From positions 17,873 to 64,693 of the forward strand of contig MHPU01000026.1 of assembly GCA_001820485.1 (NCBI GenBank): a stretch of 46,821 bases of DNA. Direction: 5' to 3'. This document shows positions 7,021-15,922 of this stretch, in pieces. The stretch is from Candidatus Staskawiczbacteria bacterium RIFOXYD1_FULL_32_13 (GTDB lineage: Bacteria > Patescibacteriota > Minisyncoccia > Minisyncoccales > Staskawiczbacteraceae). The translations under genes were made by a program, and so were the position numbers. Position 1 is the stretch's first letter. Every line of letters begins with the position of its first letter. The notes under the pieces were generated by a model that saw only the letters and a program-made list of their open reading frames with translations, ran no database searches and had not been told where the DNA came from.

Positions 7021-9072
7021 CTATTTTAACATTTTTAAGAATTCTTCTTCAGAAACTATTTTTACTCCTAATTTTTCAGCTTTTGATAGTTTAGATCCAG
7101 CCTCAGCTCCTGCTACTACAAAACTGGTTTTATTAGATACTGATTCTGAAACATCGCCCCCTAATTCTCTAATTTTTTCCCTAGCAATATCACGAGACAT
7201 TGATTCTAAAGCACCAGTAAGTACGAAACTTAAGCCCTTTAATATCTCTTTCCTCCCATTAGCTTCCTGTTTTTTTATCTTAACTGCTTTCTCTAATTTA
7301 TTTAAAAACTTTATATTATCTTTATCGCTAAACCACTCTACAATTGATTTTGCAACAACTGGGCCTATATTTAAAACATTTTCTAAATCTTGTAATTTAA
7401 CGTTTCTTAAATTTTCAATTGATTTAAAAATTTTTGCCAAGTCAATGGCTGTTTCCTCTCCAACATTGCGAATTCCTAAAGCATATATAAATTTTGATAA
7501 AGTAATTTCTGATCTTTCTTTAATGGATTTTATTAAATTTTCTGCAGATTTTTCTCCAAATCTCTCAAGTCCTTCCAAATCCCCCTCTTTTAAAGAAAAA
7601 ATATCTGAAGGATCAGAAACTAAAGCTTCATCTAAAAGCCTATTTATAATTTTAGGGCCTAATCCCTCAATATCAAAAGCAGATTTAGAAACAAAATGAT
7701 AAAAATTCCTACGAGTTCTAGCAAAACATTTTGCATTAGGACAAAATAATATAATCCCTGTTTCTGACCCGCCTGCATCGCTACGCGAAACATTGCGGGC
7801 AGGTTTTTGTAACTTAGTCCCGCAAGCTGGACAAATTTCTGGCATTTTAAAAGATTTTTCTTTTCCAGTTCTTAATTCTGTTAGAACTCTGATAATATCT
7901 GGAATTACATCCCCAGCCCTTCCAACAATTACAGAATCTCCAATTTTAATACCCAATCTTTTTATTTCATCTTCATTGTGCAAAGTGGCTCTTGTAATTG
8001 TAGCTCCAGAAATATTAACTGGTTTTAAAACAGCAACCGGTGTGATTGCTCCAGTTCTTCCGACTTGAACTTTTATGTCTTCTACTTCTGTTGTAGCTTG
8101 AATCAAAGGAAATTTAAAAGCAATGCCTGCACGCGGAGCTTTACCTATAACTCCAAGTTTTTCAAAAATTTCATTGTTATTTACTAATACAACTATCCCA
8201 TCAATTTCATAACCTAAGGAAACTCTATTTTTTTGCCAATAATTATGAAAATGAAAAACTTCTTCTAAATTCTTGCAATATTTATTATTTTTATTTGTTT
8301 TAAATCCTAAATTTTCTAAAATTTTATGCTTATCCTCATGAGTCTTTTGACCCCAGCCTTCGCCAAGGCTACGGTGGGCAGGCAAAATTAAATCGTAAGC
8401 ATAAGAGTCCAACCTTCTTTCTGAAGTAACTTTTGGGTCAAGTTGTCTTACAGATCCTGCAACAATATTTCTTGGATTAGCATACAATGGCAGGCCCCTT
8501 TGCAATTGAAGTTTATTTATATTTTCAAACTCTTTTTTTGAAATAAAAGCCTCGCCTCTAATTGTTAAATTTTTTTTGTCTTTTATATTAAGTGGGATAG
8601 CTTGAATTGTTTTTAAATTTTGTGTTATATCTTCTCCAATTGCTCCATCTCCCCTAGTTGATCCTGTTTTTAAAAATCCATTTTCATAAATTAATTCAAT
8701 TGCTAAACCATCAATTTTTAACTCACAATAAAAATCAATTTTTTGTTTTTCTTTTTCTGTTAAAAGTTTAGAAAATCTATCTTGCCAAGACTGCATATCT
8801 TCCTTTGAAAAGGCATCATTAAAAGATAACATCCTTTCTTGATGCTTTATTTTTTTAAATTCTTTTTGAGCTTCTCCACCAATTCTTTGAGTTGGAGAAT
8901 CTTTAGTCATAAATTCTGGGTTTTCTTGCTCCAAATCAAAAAGCTCTTTTTTAAGAGAGTCGAGCGCTGAATCTGAAATTTCTTGTTTATCTTTTACATG
9001 ATAAAGATATCTATGATAATTAATCAATTCCTTTAACTTTTCTATTCTTTTTCTTATTTCTTGTTTGTTCAT
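7021..9072 (-). CDS. ligA: NAD-dependent DNA ligase LigA
   Basis: A 683-residue ligase of normal length. Domain Ia has YHRYLYHVKD; the adenylated lysine is Lys119 in ELKIDGLAIE; the OB-fold region has RAGDVIPDI; the zinc finger has CPACG and CPNAKC; helix-hairpin-helix repeats follow; a BRCT domain (ILKGLSFVLTGALESMS onward) ends the protein. Two short inserts interrupt otherwise conserved stretches: about residues 232-244 (AHRSLGEGWG) in the adenylation domain and about 426-442 between the zinc Cys pairs. Both are encoded by GC-rich palindromic elements. The gene follows the minor pilin genes by 10 bases and may share their transcript. Confidence 0.95.
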   Translation of the reverse strand: MNKQEIRKRIEKLKELINYHRYLYHVKDKQEISDSALDSLKKELFDLEQENPEFMTKDSPTQRIGGEAQKEFKKIKHQERMLSFNDAFSKEDMQSWQDRFSKLLTEKEKQKIDFYCELKIDGLAIELIYENGFLKTGSTRGDGAIGEDITQNLKTIQAIPLNIKDKKNLTIRGEAFISKKEFENINKLQLQRGLPLYANPRNIVAGSVRQLDPKVTSERRLDSYAYDLILPAHRSLGEGWGQKTHEDKHKILENLGFKTNKNNKYCKNLEEVFHFHNYWQKNRVSLGYEIDGIVVLVNNNEIFEKLGVIGKAPRAGIAFKFPLIQATTEVEDIKVQVGRTGAITPVAVLKPVNISGATITRATLHNEDEIKRLGIKIGDSVIVGRAGDVIPDIIRVLTELRTGKEKSFKMPEICPACGTKLQKPARNVSRSDAGGSETGIILFCPNAKCFARTRRNFYHFVSKSAFDIEGLGPKIINRLLDEALVSDPSDIFSLKEGDLEGLERFGEKSAENLIKSIKERSEITLSKFIYALGIRNVGEETAIDLAKIFKSIENLRNVKLQDLENVLNIGPVVAKSIVEWFSDKDNIKFLNKLEKAVKIKKQEANGRKEILKGLSFVLTGALESMSRDIAREKIRELGGDVSESVSNKTSFVVAGAEAGSKLSKAEKLGVKIVSEEEFLKMLK
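7756..7802. repeat. GC-rich palindromic element inside ligA zinc-finger region
   Basis: GC-rich block in an AT-rich gene, with pairable CCCGC/GCGGG and CCTGC/GCAGG segments. It encodes residues around ARNVSRSDAGGSETG between the two zinc-binding Cys pairs and keeps the frame. Confidence 0.6.
8349..8385. repeat. GC-rich palindromic element inside ligA adenylation domain
   Basis: Contains the hairpin AGCCTT-CGCC-AAGGCT and a GC-rich tail. It encodes the in-frame insert HRSLGEGWGQ, which interrupts a loop of the nucleotidyltransferase domain. Confidence 0.6.
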
Positions 9073-9082
9073 AATATTTAAT

Positions 9083-9883
9083 CTACTGACCTGTTATTGG
9101 AAACTTTATAGATTCTCCACAATTGTTAAATATATCACAAGCCTTGATATAAACAAAATAATAACCATCTTGTAAACTCCATGTTCCTGCATAACTGTCT
9201 TCTACTCCCTCAGGTAAAATAAGCCATACAACATCAACATCTGGATCATTTGGATTATTAGAATTCCTAATATGTGCTTTTACACTTAAAGGATCTACCC
9301 CATCTATATCAATAACATCTGCTGAAATTACAACTAAACCTGCAGAATACATAGCTAATGGGTTATTTATAAAAGGATTTGAGGAAGATAGATCCTTATT
9401 TGCAATTTGTAAATTAATAGCTCTACTTGTATTTTTATAAAATCCTTTAACAGAAATATCTAAATTATAATAATCTCCATTAGGAAAAATTGTTGCTAAA
9501 GTTTCAAAATAAAGATTATTCTGAACATCAATAACGGTTTTATAAGAAACTCTACAACTTCTACAAAAATTACAATCTTCTCCTTCTGCGACACAATTTT
9601 GACAATCAGCTGGGAGGCAAGAATTGCATATATTACATACTCCACTAGCCACTCCTTCAGGGAAACTTGGAATTTTTTGTCTACTATAATATAAAGTTTT
9701 TTCAACACCAGAATCAGCCATATAAAATGCCACTAACGAATCTCCTAAATTTCTAATTTCTTTAAACTCATTTACTAAAATAGTGCTCAAACCCAAAACA
9801 ACTGACAAAATTGCTGTCATTATAAAAAATACCATTAATAAAGAAATTCCTGCCTGCGCAGTCAGGTCTTTTTGCTTTTGCAT
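9083..9883 (-). CDS. PilX-like minor pilin with Cys-rich loop
   Basis: A 266-residue pilus-associated protein. After a short N-terminus comes GISLLMVFFIMTAILSVVLGLS, a PilX-type N-terminal membrane helix with the prepilin-like Gly before it, then FYMADSGVEKTLYYSR, typical of PilX/GspK-like proteins. Residues about 83-106 hold eight Cys spaced as CxxCxxC, CxxC and CxxCxxC, an unusual cluster for a pilin that could form disulfides or bind metal. The C-terminal part looks like a cell-surface Ig-like domain ending in FPITGQ. The first codons (QKDLTAQAG) derive from a palindromic element. It is the last pilin gene before ligA. Confidence 0.65.
   Translation of the reverse strand: MQKQKDLTAQAGISLLMVFFIMTAILSVVLGLSTILVNEFKEIRNLGDSLVAFYMADSGVEKTLYYSRQKIPSFPEGVASGVCNICNSCLPADCQNCVAEGEDCNFCRSCRVSYKTVIDVQNNLYFETLATIFPNGDYYNLDISVKGFYKNTSRAINLQIANKDLSSSNPFINNPLAMYSAGLVVISADVIDIDGVDPLSVKAHIRNSNNPNDPDVDVVWLILPEGVEDSYAGTWSLQDGYYFVYIKACDIFNNCGESIKFPITGQ
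9849..9866. repeat. Palindromic element at the 5' end of the PilX-like gene
   Basis: An 18-base imperfect palindrome, CCTGCCTGCGCAGTCAGG, lying in frame between the start codon and the prepilin helix and encoding residues around LTAQAG. Confidence 0.55.
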
Positions 9884-9895
9884 ATTTAAAAATAT

Positions 9896-10522
9896 TTATC
9901 TTATATTTATATTCCTCTGAGATACTGTTGTTTGAATTTTAATCGGCTGGCTAATTAATTCTACAAGCTCAGCATCTAAAAGAATGGTAATTCTAGATTG
10001 GATATCATCTGTTTCAGAAGAATAAGTAATAGTTCCACCACCTACATTACTATTAATTATAAATCTTAAAGAATTTATTTTTATTTTATTTGAAGTTAAT
10101 GCTATTGGTGTTTCTAAATCTCTTGCTACCTTTAAAATTGCTGGTTTTGATAAATCAGCTTCATCTTTATCTAAAAAGAATTCCTGACAAATATTATTAT
10201 CTGATTGATTTATAAATTTTATACCTAAATATTCACCACTACCTGCAGTATCTTGTCTTGTTAATAAAAAATTCCTTCCCTCAGCACCCAAACAATCTCC
10301 TGTTAAATCACGTCCTGCCATTCTCATTGATTTACTCATATATTCTAAAGCATAACTTAATTGACCATAAAGTCCTTGTCTGGCTAATATTCTTCTCTGT
10401 TCTAATATAGCTGAAACAAAAAGACTAGCAGAAATACCTGATATAACTAAAAGAACACTCATCGATACCAACAACTCTATTAAAGTAAACCCTTTTTGAT
10501 ATTTCATATATTTTAATACCAA
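9896..10522 (-). CDS. PilW/PulJ-like minor prepilin
   Basis: A 208-residue prepilin-like protein. The class III signal is KYQKGFTLIELLVSM: cleavage between Gly and Phe, with Glu at +5, then a hydrophobic helix. LEYMSKSMRMAGRDLTGDCLG after the helix is typical of PilW/PulJ-type minor pilins. It would be processed by the PilD encoded upstream and form part of the pilus tip complex. The ATG chosen lies upstream of the signal; a later ATG six codons downstream (MKYQKG) is also possible and would reduce the 10-base overlap with the PilV-like gene. Confidence 0.75.
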   Translation of the reverse strand: MVLKYMKYQKGFTLIELLVSMSVLLVISGISASLFVSAILEQRRILARQGLYGQLSYALEYMSKSMRMAGRDLTGDCLGAEGRNFLLTRQDTAGSGEYLGIKFINQSDNNICQEFFLDKDEADLSKPAILKVARDLETPIALTSNKIKINSLRFIINSNVGGGTITYSSETDDIQSRITILLDAELVELISQPIKIQTTVSQRNINIR

Positions 10523-11079
10523 TTATATAAAAATTCCTCTATTTGCGCAGAAAATTGACTTCCCTTATATTCCCAAGTTACCGATGCAATAACTCTTATA
10601 ATATCATCTCCAATAAAATAATCATCAGAGCCAACAGGAAAAACATCGTCTGACCCAGAAGGGTCATGAAATCCACTAATAGTAATTTTTCTCTTAAAAA
10701 TTGTCTGAGAATAATTTCCTGAATTATTATAAGAATAAATATTATTACTATCAATATTTAAAAATCTACCTTCGTTTATATAAGGAATTAGCTGACCACC
10801 AGATTCTACATTGTAATCAACTTCGAAATCACATCCTGTCAAGCAGTTACCATTATCAATTCTTTCTAACCAATTTCCGGTATTTTTAACCCAATTATCA
10901 TCTCTAATATTTTTTGCTATTTCCATTCCTTCTTGAGCTAGATAAAAAGCAGTTAACTTATAGGGATAATTATTTGCTTGCTTTGACATATCAAAAAAAA
11001 CTCCATAAATAACTATAGTTCCTACAATTAAAATAAATATAGCAATTATAGTTTCTATTAAAGTAAACCCTTTTGACAT
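10513..11079 (-). CDS. PilV-like minor prepilin
   Basis: A 188-residue prepilin-like protein with a short leader, MSKGFTLIETIIAIFILIVG, that fits PilD cleavage after Gly4 and has Glu at +5. The following YLAQEGMEIAKNIRDDNW is characteristic of PilV-type proteins of candidate-phyla bacteria. The remaining globular part carries two Cys (NCLTGCDF) that could form a disulfide. It overlaps the PilW-like gene by 10 bases and follows the GspH/FimT-like gene by 25 bases. It probably helps prime pilus assembly. Confidence 0.75.
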   Translation of the reverse strand: MSKGFTLIETIIAIFILIVGTIVIYGVFFDMSKQANNYPYKLTAFYLAQEGMEIAKNIRDDNWVKNTGNWLERIDNGNCLTGCDFEVDYNVESGGQLIPYINEGRFLNIDSNNIYSYNNSGNYSQTIFKRKITISGFHDPSGSDDVFPVGSDDYFIGDDIIRVIASVTWEYKGSQFSAQIEEFLYNWY

Positions 11080-11104
11080 AAAAAATATTTAATAAATATT
11101 AAAA

Positions 11105-11671
11105 TTAATACCATATTAAACCTGACTTATTTACATATATTGTTCTTGTTGTTTCGGGTTTTGACTCTATGGCAATAACAATTTCTACTGTGTCTGTGCC
11201 TTGTAATAAATTTGTTATTGTAGTATTAAAATTTGGAGGAGCAAAATTAATGCTCAATCTACTCGTTCCATTGTGTATTTCTTTTATTATTATACCTGGT
11301 TCAGGCAAACTTAAATCAATTTCTTTCGAGACAAAATCTTCATTAACATTATATTGCCTATCTCCATCAATATCAGCATAAATAATATATTTTTTATTCC
11401 CCAAGACAGCTGAATCAAAATAAACTCCATATCCTTTGGGATAAATTATTTCTCCATTTGATAATGTTTCAAAAGATCCTGAACTACTTTGACTTTGAGC
11501 AGTTTTTAAATCTTGCGAAATTATATGGACAGCTCTACTCAAATTTAATTGCAGTCTAATACTTGGGAAATCAGCCACTATTACTGCAGAAAGAATAGAA
11601 ATAATAGAAATAATAACAATAATTTCAATTAAAGTAATGCCTTTATTTTTATTTAATATTTTATATTTCAT
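11105..11671 (-). CDS. GspH/FimT-like minor prepilin
   Basis: A prepilin-like protein of 188 residues from the ATG at 11671 (MKYKILNKNKGITLIEIIVII). A longer frame exists to 11722 but would overlap the end of pilD by about 50 bases, so the internal start is preferred. The signal KGITLIE gives cleavage after Gly and Glu at +5. A GspH-like beta domain follows, ending in TRTIYVNKSGLIWY. A DIDGDRQYNVNED stretch resembles a calcium-binding loop. It belongs to the minor-pilin set that follows pilD. Confidence 0.72.
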   Translation of the reverse strand: MKYKILNKNKGITLIEIIVIISIISILSAVIVADFPSIRLQLNLSRAVHIISQDLKTAQSQSSSGSFETLSNGEIIYPKGYGVYFDSAVLGNKKYIIYADIDGDRQYNVNEDFVSKEIDLSLPEPGIIIKEIHNGTSRLSINFAPPNFNTTITNLLQGTDTVEIVIAIESKPETTRTIYVNKSGLIWY

Positions 11672-11673
11672 TT

Positions 11674-12561
11674 TTAAAATAAAACTAAATTTAAATACCA
11701 AGTAACTATTTTTTCTCCCCAAAACATAGCCAAAAATGTACCAAAAATTAAGAAAGGACCAAATGGAATTTCACTCTTTGAATTTTTTTTTTCCAAAATC
11801 ATCAACATTATACCTATTATAGCACCAAAAAAGAAAGATAAAAATAAACCAACTAGAATATTTGGAAATCCCAAGATAAGTCCTAATAAAATTGCTAACT
11901 TAACATCGCCAAATCCCATCCATTTTCCTTGTGAAACAAGCCAAATAAAAAAGAAAAAACCAACTCCGATTAAAACTGCATAAAAATAATTAAATAATAG
12001 AGCAGAAATTCCAAAATTTAAATTCCAAATCACAAACAAATCCCAATTTCCAAAACTCAAAAATTCTAAAATACGATAAGCTAGTGCGATTATTATAGCT
12101 GGAAATAAGACATTGTCTGGAATTAAATAATGCTTTAAATCATAAACAAAAATTATTATTAATGAAGAGGCAATATAAAACCAAAATATTAAAGCCACTA
12201 TCATTCCTGCGAAAGCGGAAGGCCAGAGTTCTTGCGCTAATCCATGATTCCCAATTAAACTAGAAATGATACTAGACTTATTGAAAATTAACAAAAATAT
12301 TAGCCCAGTTGCCAATTCTACAGCTGGATATTGCCAAGATATTTTTGCCCTGCAATATCTACACTTCCCAAGTAAATATAAATAACTAAAAACCGGAAAT
12401 AAATCTTTCCATATCAACTTATGTCTACAACTAGGGCAAAAACTTCTACCTTCTAAAAAACTTTTTTCTTCTTCAGTTCTATATATAACCACATTCAAAA
12501 AACTACCAATACACAAGCCCAATAAATAAACAAATAAATAAATTAAAAATTCTAAAATCAT
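11674..12561 (-). CDS. pilD: Prepilin peptidase / N-methyltransferase PilD
   Basis: A 295-residue polytopic aspartic protease. The N-terminal domain has GSFLNVVIYR and two zinc-binding pairs, CPSC and CRYC. Catalytic Asp residues are in FVYDLKHYLIPD and in the GxGD-like GFGDVKLAILLG. It would cleave and methylate the pilins encoded around it. An in-frame insert (HGLAQELWPSAFAGM) separates two membrane segments and comes from a palindromic element. Upstream, an extended -10 box (TGGTATAAT, 12608-12616 on the minus strand) after the pilin terminator suggests its own promoter for pilD and the minor pilins. Confidence 0.9.
   Translation of the reverse strand: MILEFLIYLFVYLLGLCIGSFLNVVIYRTEEEKSFLEGRSFCPSCRHKLIWKDLFPVFSYLYLLGKCRYCRAKISWQYPAVELATGLIFLLIFNKSSIISSLIGNHGLAQELWPSAFAGMIVALIFWFYIASSLIIIFVYDLKHYLIPDNVLFPAIIIALAYRILEFLSFGNWDLFVIWNLNFGISALLFNYFYAVLIGVGFFFFIWLVSQGKWMGFGDVKLAILLGLILGFPNILVGLFLSFFFGAIIGIMLMILEKKNSKSEIPFGPFLIFGTFLAMFWGEKIVTWYLNLVLF
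12203..12229. repeat. Palindromic element inside pilD
   Basis: GC-rich insert starting ATTCCTGCGAAAGCGGAAGG; its translation (WPSAFAGM) resembles the product of repeated elements seen as in-frame inserts in other bacterial genes. Confidence 0.55.
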
Positions 12562-12626
12562 AAATTATTCTAGCTACAAATACTAAAATCTAAATTCTAA
12601 TTATTTAATTATACCAAAATTTACAC

Positions 12627-12660
12627 AAAAAAACACTCCCTGTTTAATAGGGAGTGTTTT
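12627..12660 (-). terminator. Rho-independent terminator after the major pilin
   Basis: A perfect 12-bp stem, AAAACACTCCCT at 12630-12641 and its complement at 12649-12660, with a 7-base loop; on the minus strand seven T residues overlap and follow the stem. It would limit read-through from the highly expressed pilin gene into pilD. Confidence 0.88.
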
Positions 12661-12680
12661 AGCTATATTTTAATCATTAA

Positions 12681-13106
12681 TTAGGCGTCTGCTGCGCAAT
12701 CTGCTGTTGCTGCTTCACAATCTGCTGTAGCTCCTTTATATCCTGTACTATCAACACACCAGTTTGTTCCATCATTTAATTCTGCCTCTATACAAAATGC
12801 CCCTCCAACAGGAGCACCTGTGGAAATTTGAACAGATTGAGCTTTTCCAGTGCCATTTGCTCCATCAATAGCTGTTAAACCAGCTGCAAAAGTTGCATCT
12901 GCATCAACCCCTGTATAGACACTGCTATGACTATCATACCAAGCCGCAGCAATTGTTACCATATTTGCCATATTTCCTTTAATTGAGGCATCTTTACCTT
13001 TAGCTATATATTGCGTTACATTAACCAATACTACTGCAGCTAATACTGCAATAATTGCAATAACAACTAACAATTCAATAATTGTAAAACCTTTTGATGT
13101 TTTCAT
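12681..13106 (-). CDS. Major type IV pilin (PilA-like)
   Basis: A 141-residue prepilin. MKTSKGFTIIELLVVIAIIAVLAAVVL is a classical class III signal: cleavage after Gly6, N-methyl-Phe at +1 and Glu at +5. The globular part is small, Ala/Thr-rich, with four Cys (AFCIEAE, TNWCVDS, ADCEAATADCAADA) that could form two disulfides; the C-terminus repeats a TADC-type unit. Flanked by its own promoter and a strong terminator, it is set up as a separate, highly expressed cistron inside the pilus cluster, so it is the likely major subunit. Confidence 0.9.
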   Translation of the reverse strand: MKTSKGFTIIELLVVIAIIAVLAAVVLVNVTQYIAKGKDASIKGNMANMVTIAAAWYDSHSSVYTGVDADATFAAGLTAIDGANGTGKAQSVQISTGAPVGGAFCIEAELNDGTNWCVDSTGYKGATADCEAATADCAADA

Positions 13107-13191
13107 ATTTTTATTTTTAATTAATTATTTTTTTAAGATCTTAAAAAAAATTTACTACTAATTCTCGACCTTTTTAATTTTTTCTTTATTT

Positions 13192-13220
13192 ATTATAATA
13201 TTTACCAATAAATCAAGCAA
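13192..13220 (-). promoter_or_regulatory. Promoter of the pilin gene
   Basis: On the minus strand TTGCTT (13215-13220), 17-base spacer and TATAAT (13192-13197), about 85 bases upstream of the pilin ATG. The -35 match is weak and the -10 is perfect. Confidence 0.5.
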
Positions 13221-13258
13221 TAGTATGCCTGTGGATAACTCTTGTGCTACGCACTCTC

Positions 13259-14467
13259 TTACATTCCTCCTAAAGTACTATAAAGTGGAGATAAAACAGA
13301 AACAGCTAAAAAGGCAACACAAATTCCCAAAAATATAATTAAAACTGGCTCTAAAAGAGCAGTAAATGTATCAACATCTCGTTTAATCTCTTTTTGATAA
13401 AAATTCACTATTTCTAATAAATTTTTATCTAATTTACCAGTATCTTCACCAACTTGAATCATTTGTACTACAAAAGAAGAAACATATTTAGGATATTTTT
13501 TTAAAGCAGAGCTAATTTTTTCGCCTTCTAAAACACTTTTTTCAGTTTCTGCTATTATTTCTTTATAAGTAATATTTTCAATTGTATCTTTTGTAATTTT
13601 TAAAGCTGTAACAATTGACAGTCCTGCTGAAATCAATGTTGAAAGATTTTCTGCAAATTTCACAAGATAAGTTTTTTGAAAAAATTCTCCTATTAAAGGA
13701 ATTCTTAAAGATAAAAAATCATATTGTTTCTTACCGTTTTTAGTTTTTAAATAATAGAATATAAATCCTATTAAACCAAAAAGGATTAATATAAAAACCC
13801 ACCAGTAAATTGATAAAAAAGCATAAAAATTAAGCATGAGTACTGTAAAAAATGGTGGTTTTGCAGGCGATTGTTTTACAAGCTCAATTAGCTTTGGCAT
13901 AACTACGACCATAACAATTCCCATAACAACAACTAATACTGAAATAACAAAAACCGGATAAATCATTGCACTTTTTATCTGAGAATTTATATCTGCCTCT
14001 CTTTCTAAATGGCGCGAAAGATAATCTAAAGATTCTGAAATTTTTCCAGAAGCTTCACCGCTTTTCATTAAATTTATAAAAAAAACATTAAAGACCTCAG
14101 GAAAAGCTGAAAAAGCTTCTGACAAAGAATTACCTTCGTCCACCAATTGAGAAATTTTTATAATTTTTTCTTTAAAAAATTGTTTTTTTGTTTGCTCAGA
14201 TAAACTAGCCAAACTTTGCACAACAGGTACGCGAGACTCCAATAAAACAGCCAATTGCCTAGAAAAAATAGCTAAATCTTTTTTAGATACTTTATTAAAA
14301 AAACTTATATTTTTACCAGAAAAAATACCCTGCTTTACTTCAACTAAAGAAGTTGCAAAAATATTATATTTAGAAAGAATATCAACAGCAGCTTCTTTCG
14401 AAGAAGCTTCAATAACTCCGCTCTCTACTGAACCTTCTTTGGACCTTGCTTTATATTTATATTTCAT
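13259..14467 (-). CDS. pilC: Type IV pilus inner-membrane platform protein PilC
   Basis: A 402-residue GspF/PilC protein with two tandem T2SF domains. MKYKYKARSKEGSVESGVIEA is the usual N-terminus. The first domain carries FSRQLAVLLESRVPVVQSL and the second FAENLSTLISAGLSIVTALKI; each is followed by SGKISESLDYLS or TGKLDKNLLEI and membrane helices, three in total. It forms the platform between PilB/PilT and the PilMNO complex. It directly abuts pilT and is the last gene before the pilin promoter. Confidence 0.93.
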   Translation of the reverse strand: MKYKYKARSKEGSVESGVIEASSKEAAVDILSKYNIFATSLVEVKQGIFSGKNISFFNKVSKKDLAIFSRQLAVLLESRVPVVQSLASLSEQTKKQFFKEKIIKISQLVDEGNSLSEAFSAFPEVFNVFFINLMKSGEASGKISESLDYLSRHLEREADINSQIKSAMIYPVFVISVLVVVMGIVMVVVMPKLIELVKQSPAKPPFFTVLMLNFYAFLSIYWWVFILILFGLIGFIFYYLKTKNGKKQYDFLSLRIPLIGEFFQKTYLVKFAENLSTLISAGLSIVTALKITKDTIENITYKEIIAETEKSVLEGEKISSALKKYPKYVSSFVVQMIQVGEDTGKLDKNLLEIVNFYQKEIKRDVDTFTALLEPVLIIFLGICVAFLAVSVLSPLYSTLGGM

Positions 14468-15532
14468 TTATCTTAATAAATTTCTAATTTCTGCAGGATT
14501 ATAAGAATAGTCTACCGCATCTTTTAAAGATATTTCTTTTTTTCTTACTAAATCAACCAATGCCCTATTGAAAGAAATCATTCCTTCTTTTGAAGATGTT
14601 TCGATAACAGATGGTATCTCATGTGTTTTATTTTCTCTTATCAAAGTAGATACTGCAGTATTACATATTAAAACCTCACAAACAGGAATAAATCCCCCTT
14701 TAATCCTTGGAATTAATCTTTGAGAAACAATGCCTAAAAGAGAAGAAGCTAATTGAAATCTTATTTGATTTTGCTGGTCAGCTGAAAAAACATCAACAAT
14801 TCTATGAACTGTTTGAGAAGCAGAATTAGTGTGCAAAGTAGCAAAAACCAAATGTCCTGTTTCAGCTGCTGTGATTGTAGTTGATATAGTTTCTAAATCT
14901 CTCATTTCCCCTACCATAATAACATCTGGATTTTGCCTAAAAGTAGCTCTTAAAGCATTAGTAAAACTATGCGAATCTTGTCCTATTTCTCTTTGTTCAA
15001 TAACTGCTCTGTCTGGTTCATAAATATATTCTATTGGGTCTTCAATAGTAATTACATGCAATGATCTTGTGTGATTAATTTCATCAATTAATGCAGCTAA
15101 TGTTGTTGTTTTTCCTTGGCCAGAAGCTCCTGTCATTAAAACAAGTCCTTGATTTTTACTAGTAAATTCATGCAATACAGGAGGTATACCTAATTCCTCA
15201 ATTGTTCTTATTGTATATGGTATAAAACGTAACGCCATGCTTATATTATCCCTTTGAGAAAATACATTAACTCTAAATCTACTCTTCCCATCATAATCAT
15301 AAGAAAAATCAATTTCTTTTTCCTCCAAAAACTTTTTCTGTATATTTTCTTTCATAATAGAAAAAGCATATCCTTTTGCATCATCTGAATTAATAATTTT
15401 TTCTCTTGTTAATGGAACTAGCTGACCTGTTATTCTTATCATTGGAGAATGCCCTACAGACAAAATCAAATCAGATGCCTGTTCTTTTATTACTATTTCT
15501 AAAAATCTTCTAAATTCTTTTAAATAATCCAT
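14468..15532 (-). CDS. pilT: Pilus retraction ATPase PilT
   Basis: A 354-residue secretion ATPase. Walker A is GASGQGKTTT rather than the common GPTGSGKSTT but keeps the GxxxxGKT pattern. The Asp box is ITIEDPIEYIYEPD, Walker B is VIMVGEMRDLETI and the His box is GHLVFATLHTNSASQTVHRIVDVF. The N-terminal SDLILSVGHSPMIRITGQL domain is PilT-type. The C-terminus lacks an AIRNLIR motif in exact form but ends PAEIRNLLR. It powers pilus retraction. The stop directly meets the pilC start. Confidence 0.93.
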   Translation of the reverse strand: MDYLKEFRRFLEIVIKEQASDLILSVGHSPMIRITGQLVPLTREKIINSDDAKGYAFSIMKENIQKKFLEEKEIDFSYDYDGKSRFRVNVFSQRDNISMALRFIPYTIRTIEELGIPPVLHEFTSKNQGLVLMTGASGQGKTTTLAALIDEINHTRSLHVITIEDPIEYIYEPDRAVIEQREIGQDSHSFTNALRATFRQNPDVIMVGEMRDLETISTTITAAETGHLVFATLHTNSASQTVHRIVDVFSADQQNQIRFQLASSLLGIVSQRLIPRIKGGFIPVCEVLICNTAVSTLIRENKTHEIPSVIETSSKEGMISFNRALVDLVRKKEISLKDAVDYSYNPAEIRNLLR

Positions 15533-15546
15533 ATTTTTATAAAAAA

Positions 15547-15912
15547 TTAATTAAGTATTTTTTTAACTTCTTCTGTTATTTGACTTGGCGTATTTTCTGT
15601 TTTAGTAAGATATTTTACTATATTATATATTGATCCCTTCTCTAAATCTTCTTTTTGAGAAAGTGCAGACAAAACTATTATTTTTAAATCCTTTAAATTT
15701 AATTCTTCTCTAACTATACGCAAAACTTCCCACCCTGAAATTTTAGGTAAAATAATATCTAACATTACTAAATCTGGGCTTAATTCCTTTATTTTATTTA
15801 TAGCCATTTGTCCATCTGAAGCTACTGTTACATTAAAACCAGCTACAGTTAACTGTTTTGTATAAATATCGATTAAAAAACTATCATCCTCAACCAAAAG
15901 TATATTTTTCAT
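15547..15912 (-). CDS. Stand-alone CheY-like response regulator receiver
   Basis: A 121-residue receiver domain without an output domain. The acidic pocket is Glu8-Asp9-Asp10, the phospho-acceptor is Asp52 in LVMLDIILP, the switch residue is Ser in VLSAL, and the conserved Lys is in VKYLTK. It lies immediately upstream of pilT in the pilus operon, so control of pilus dynamics is a reasonable inference, as for PilG/PilH-type regulators elsewhere. No histidine kinase is present in the window. Confidence 0.88.
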   Translation of the reverse strand: MKNILLVEDDSFLIDIYTKQLTVAGFNVTVASDGQMAINKIKELSPDLVMLDIILPKISGWEVLRIVREELNLKDLKIIVLSALSQKEDLEKGSIYNIVKYLTKTENTPSQITEEVKKILN

Positions 15913-15922
15913 ATTTTTTAAA

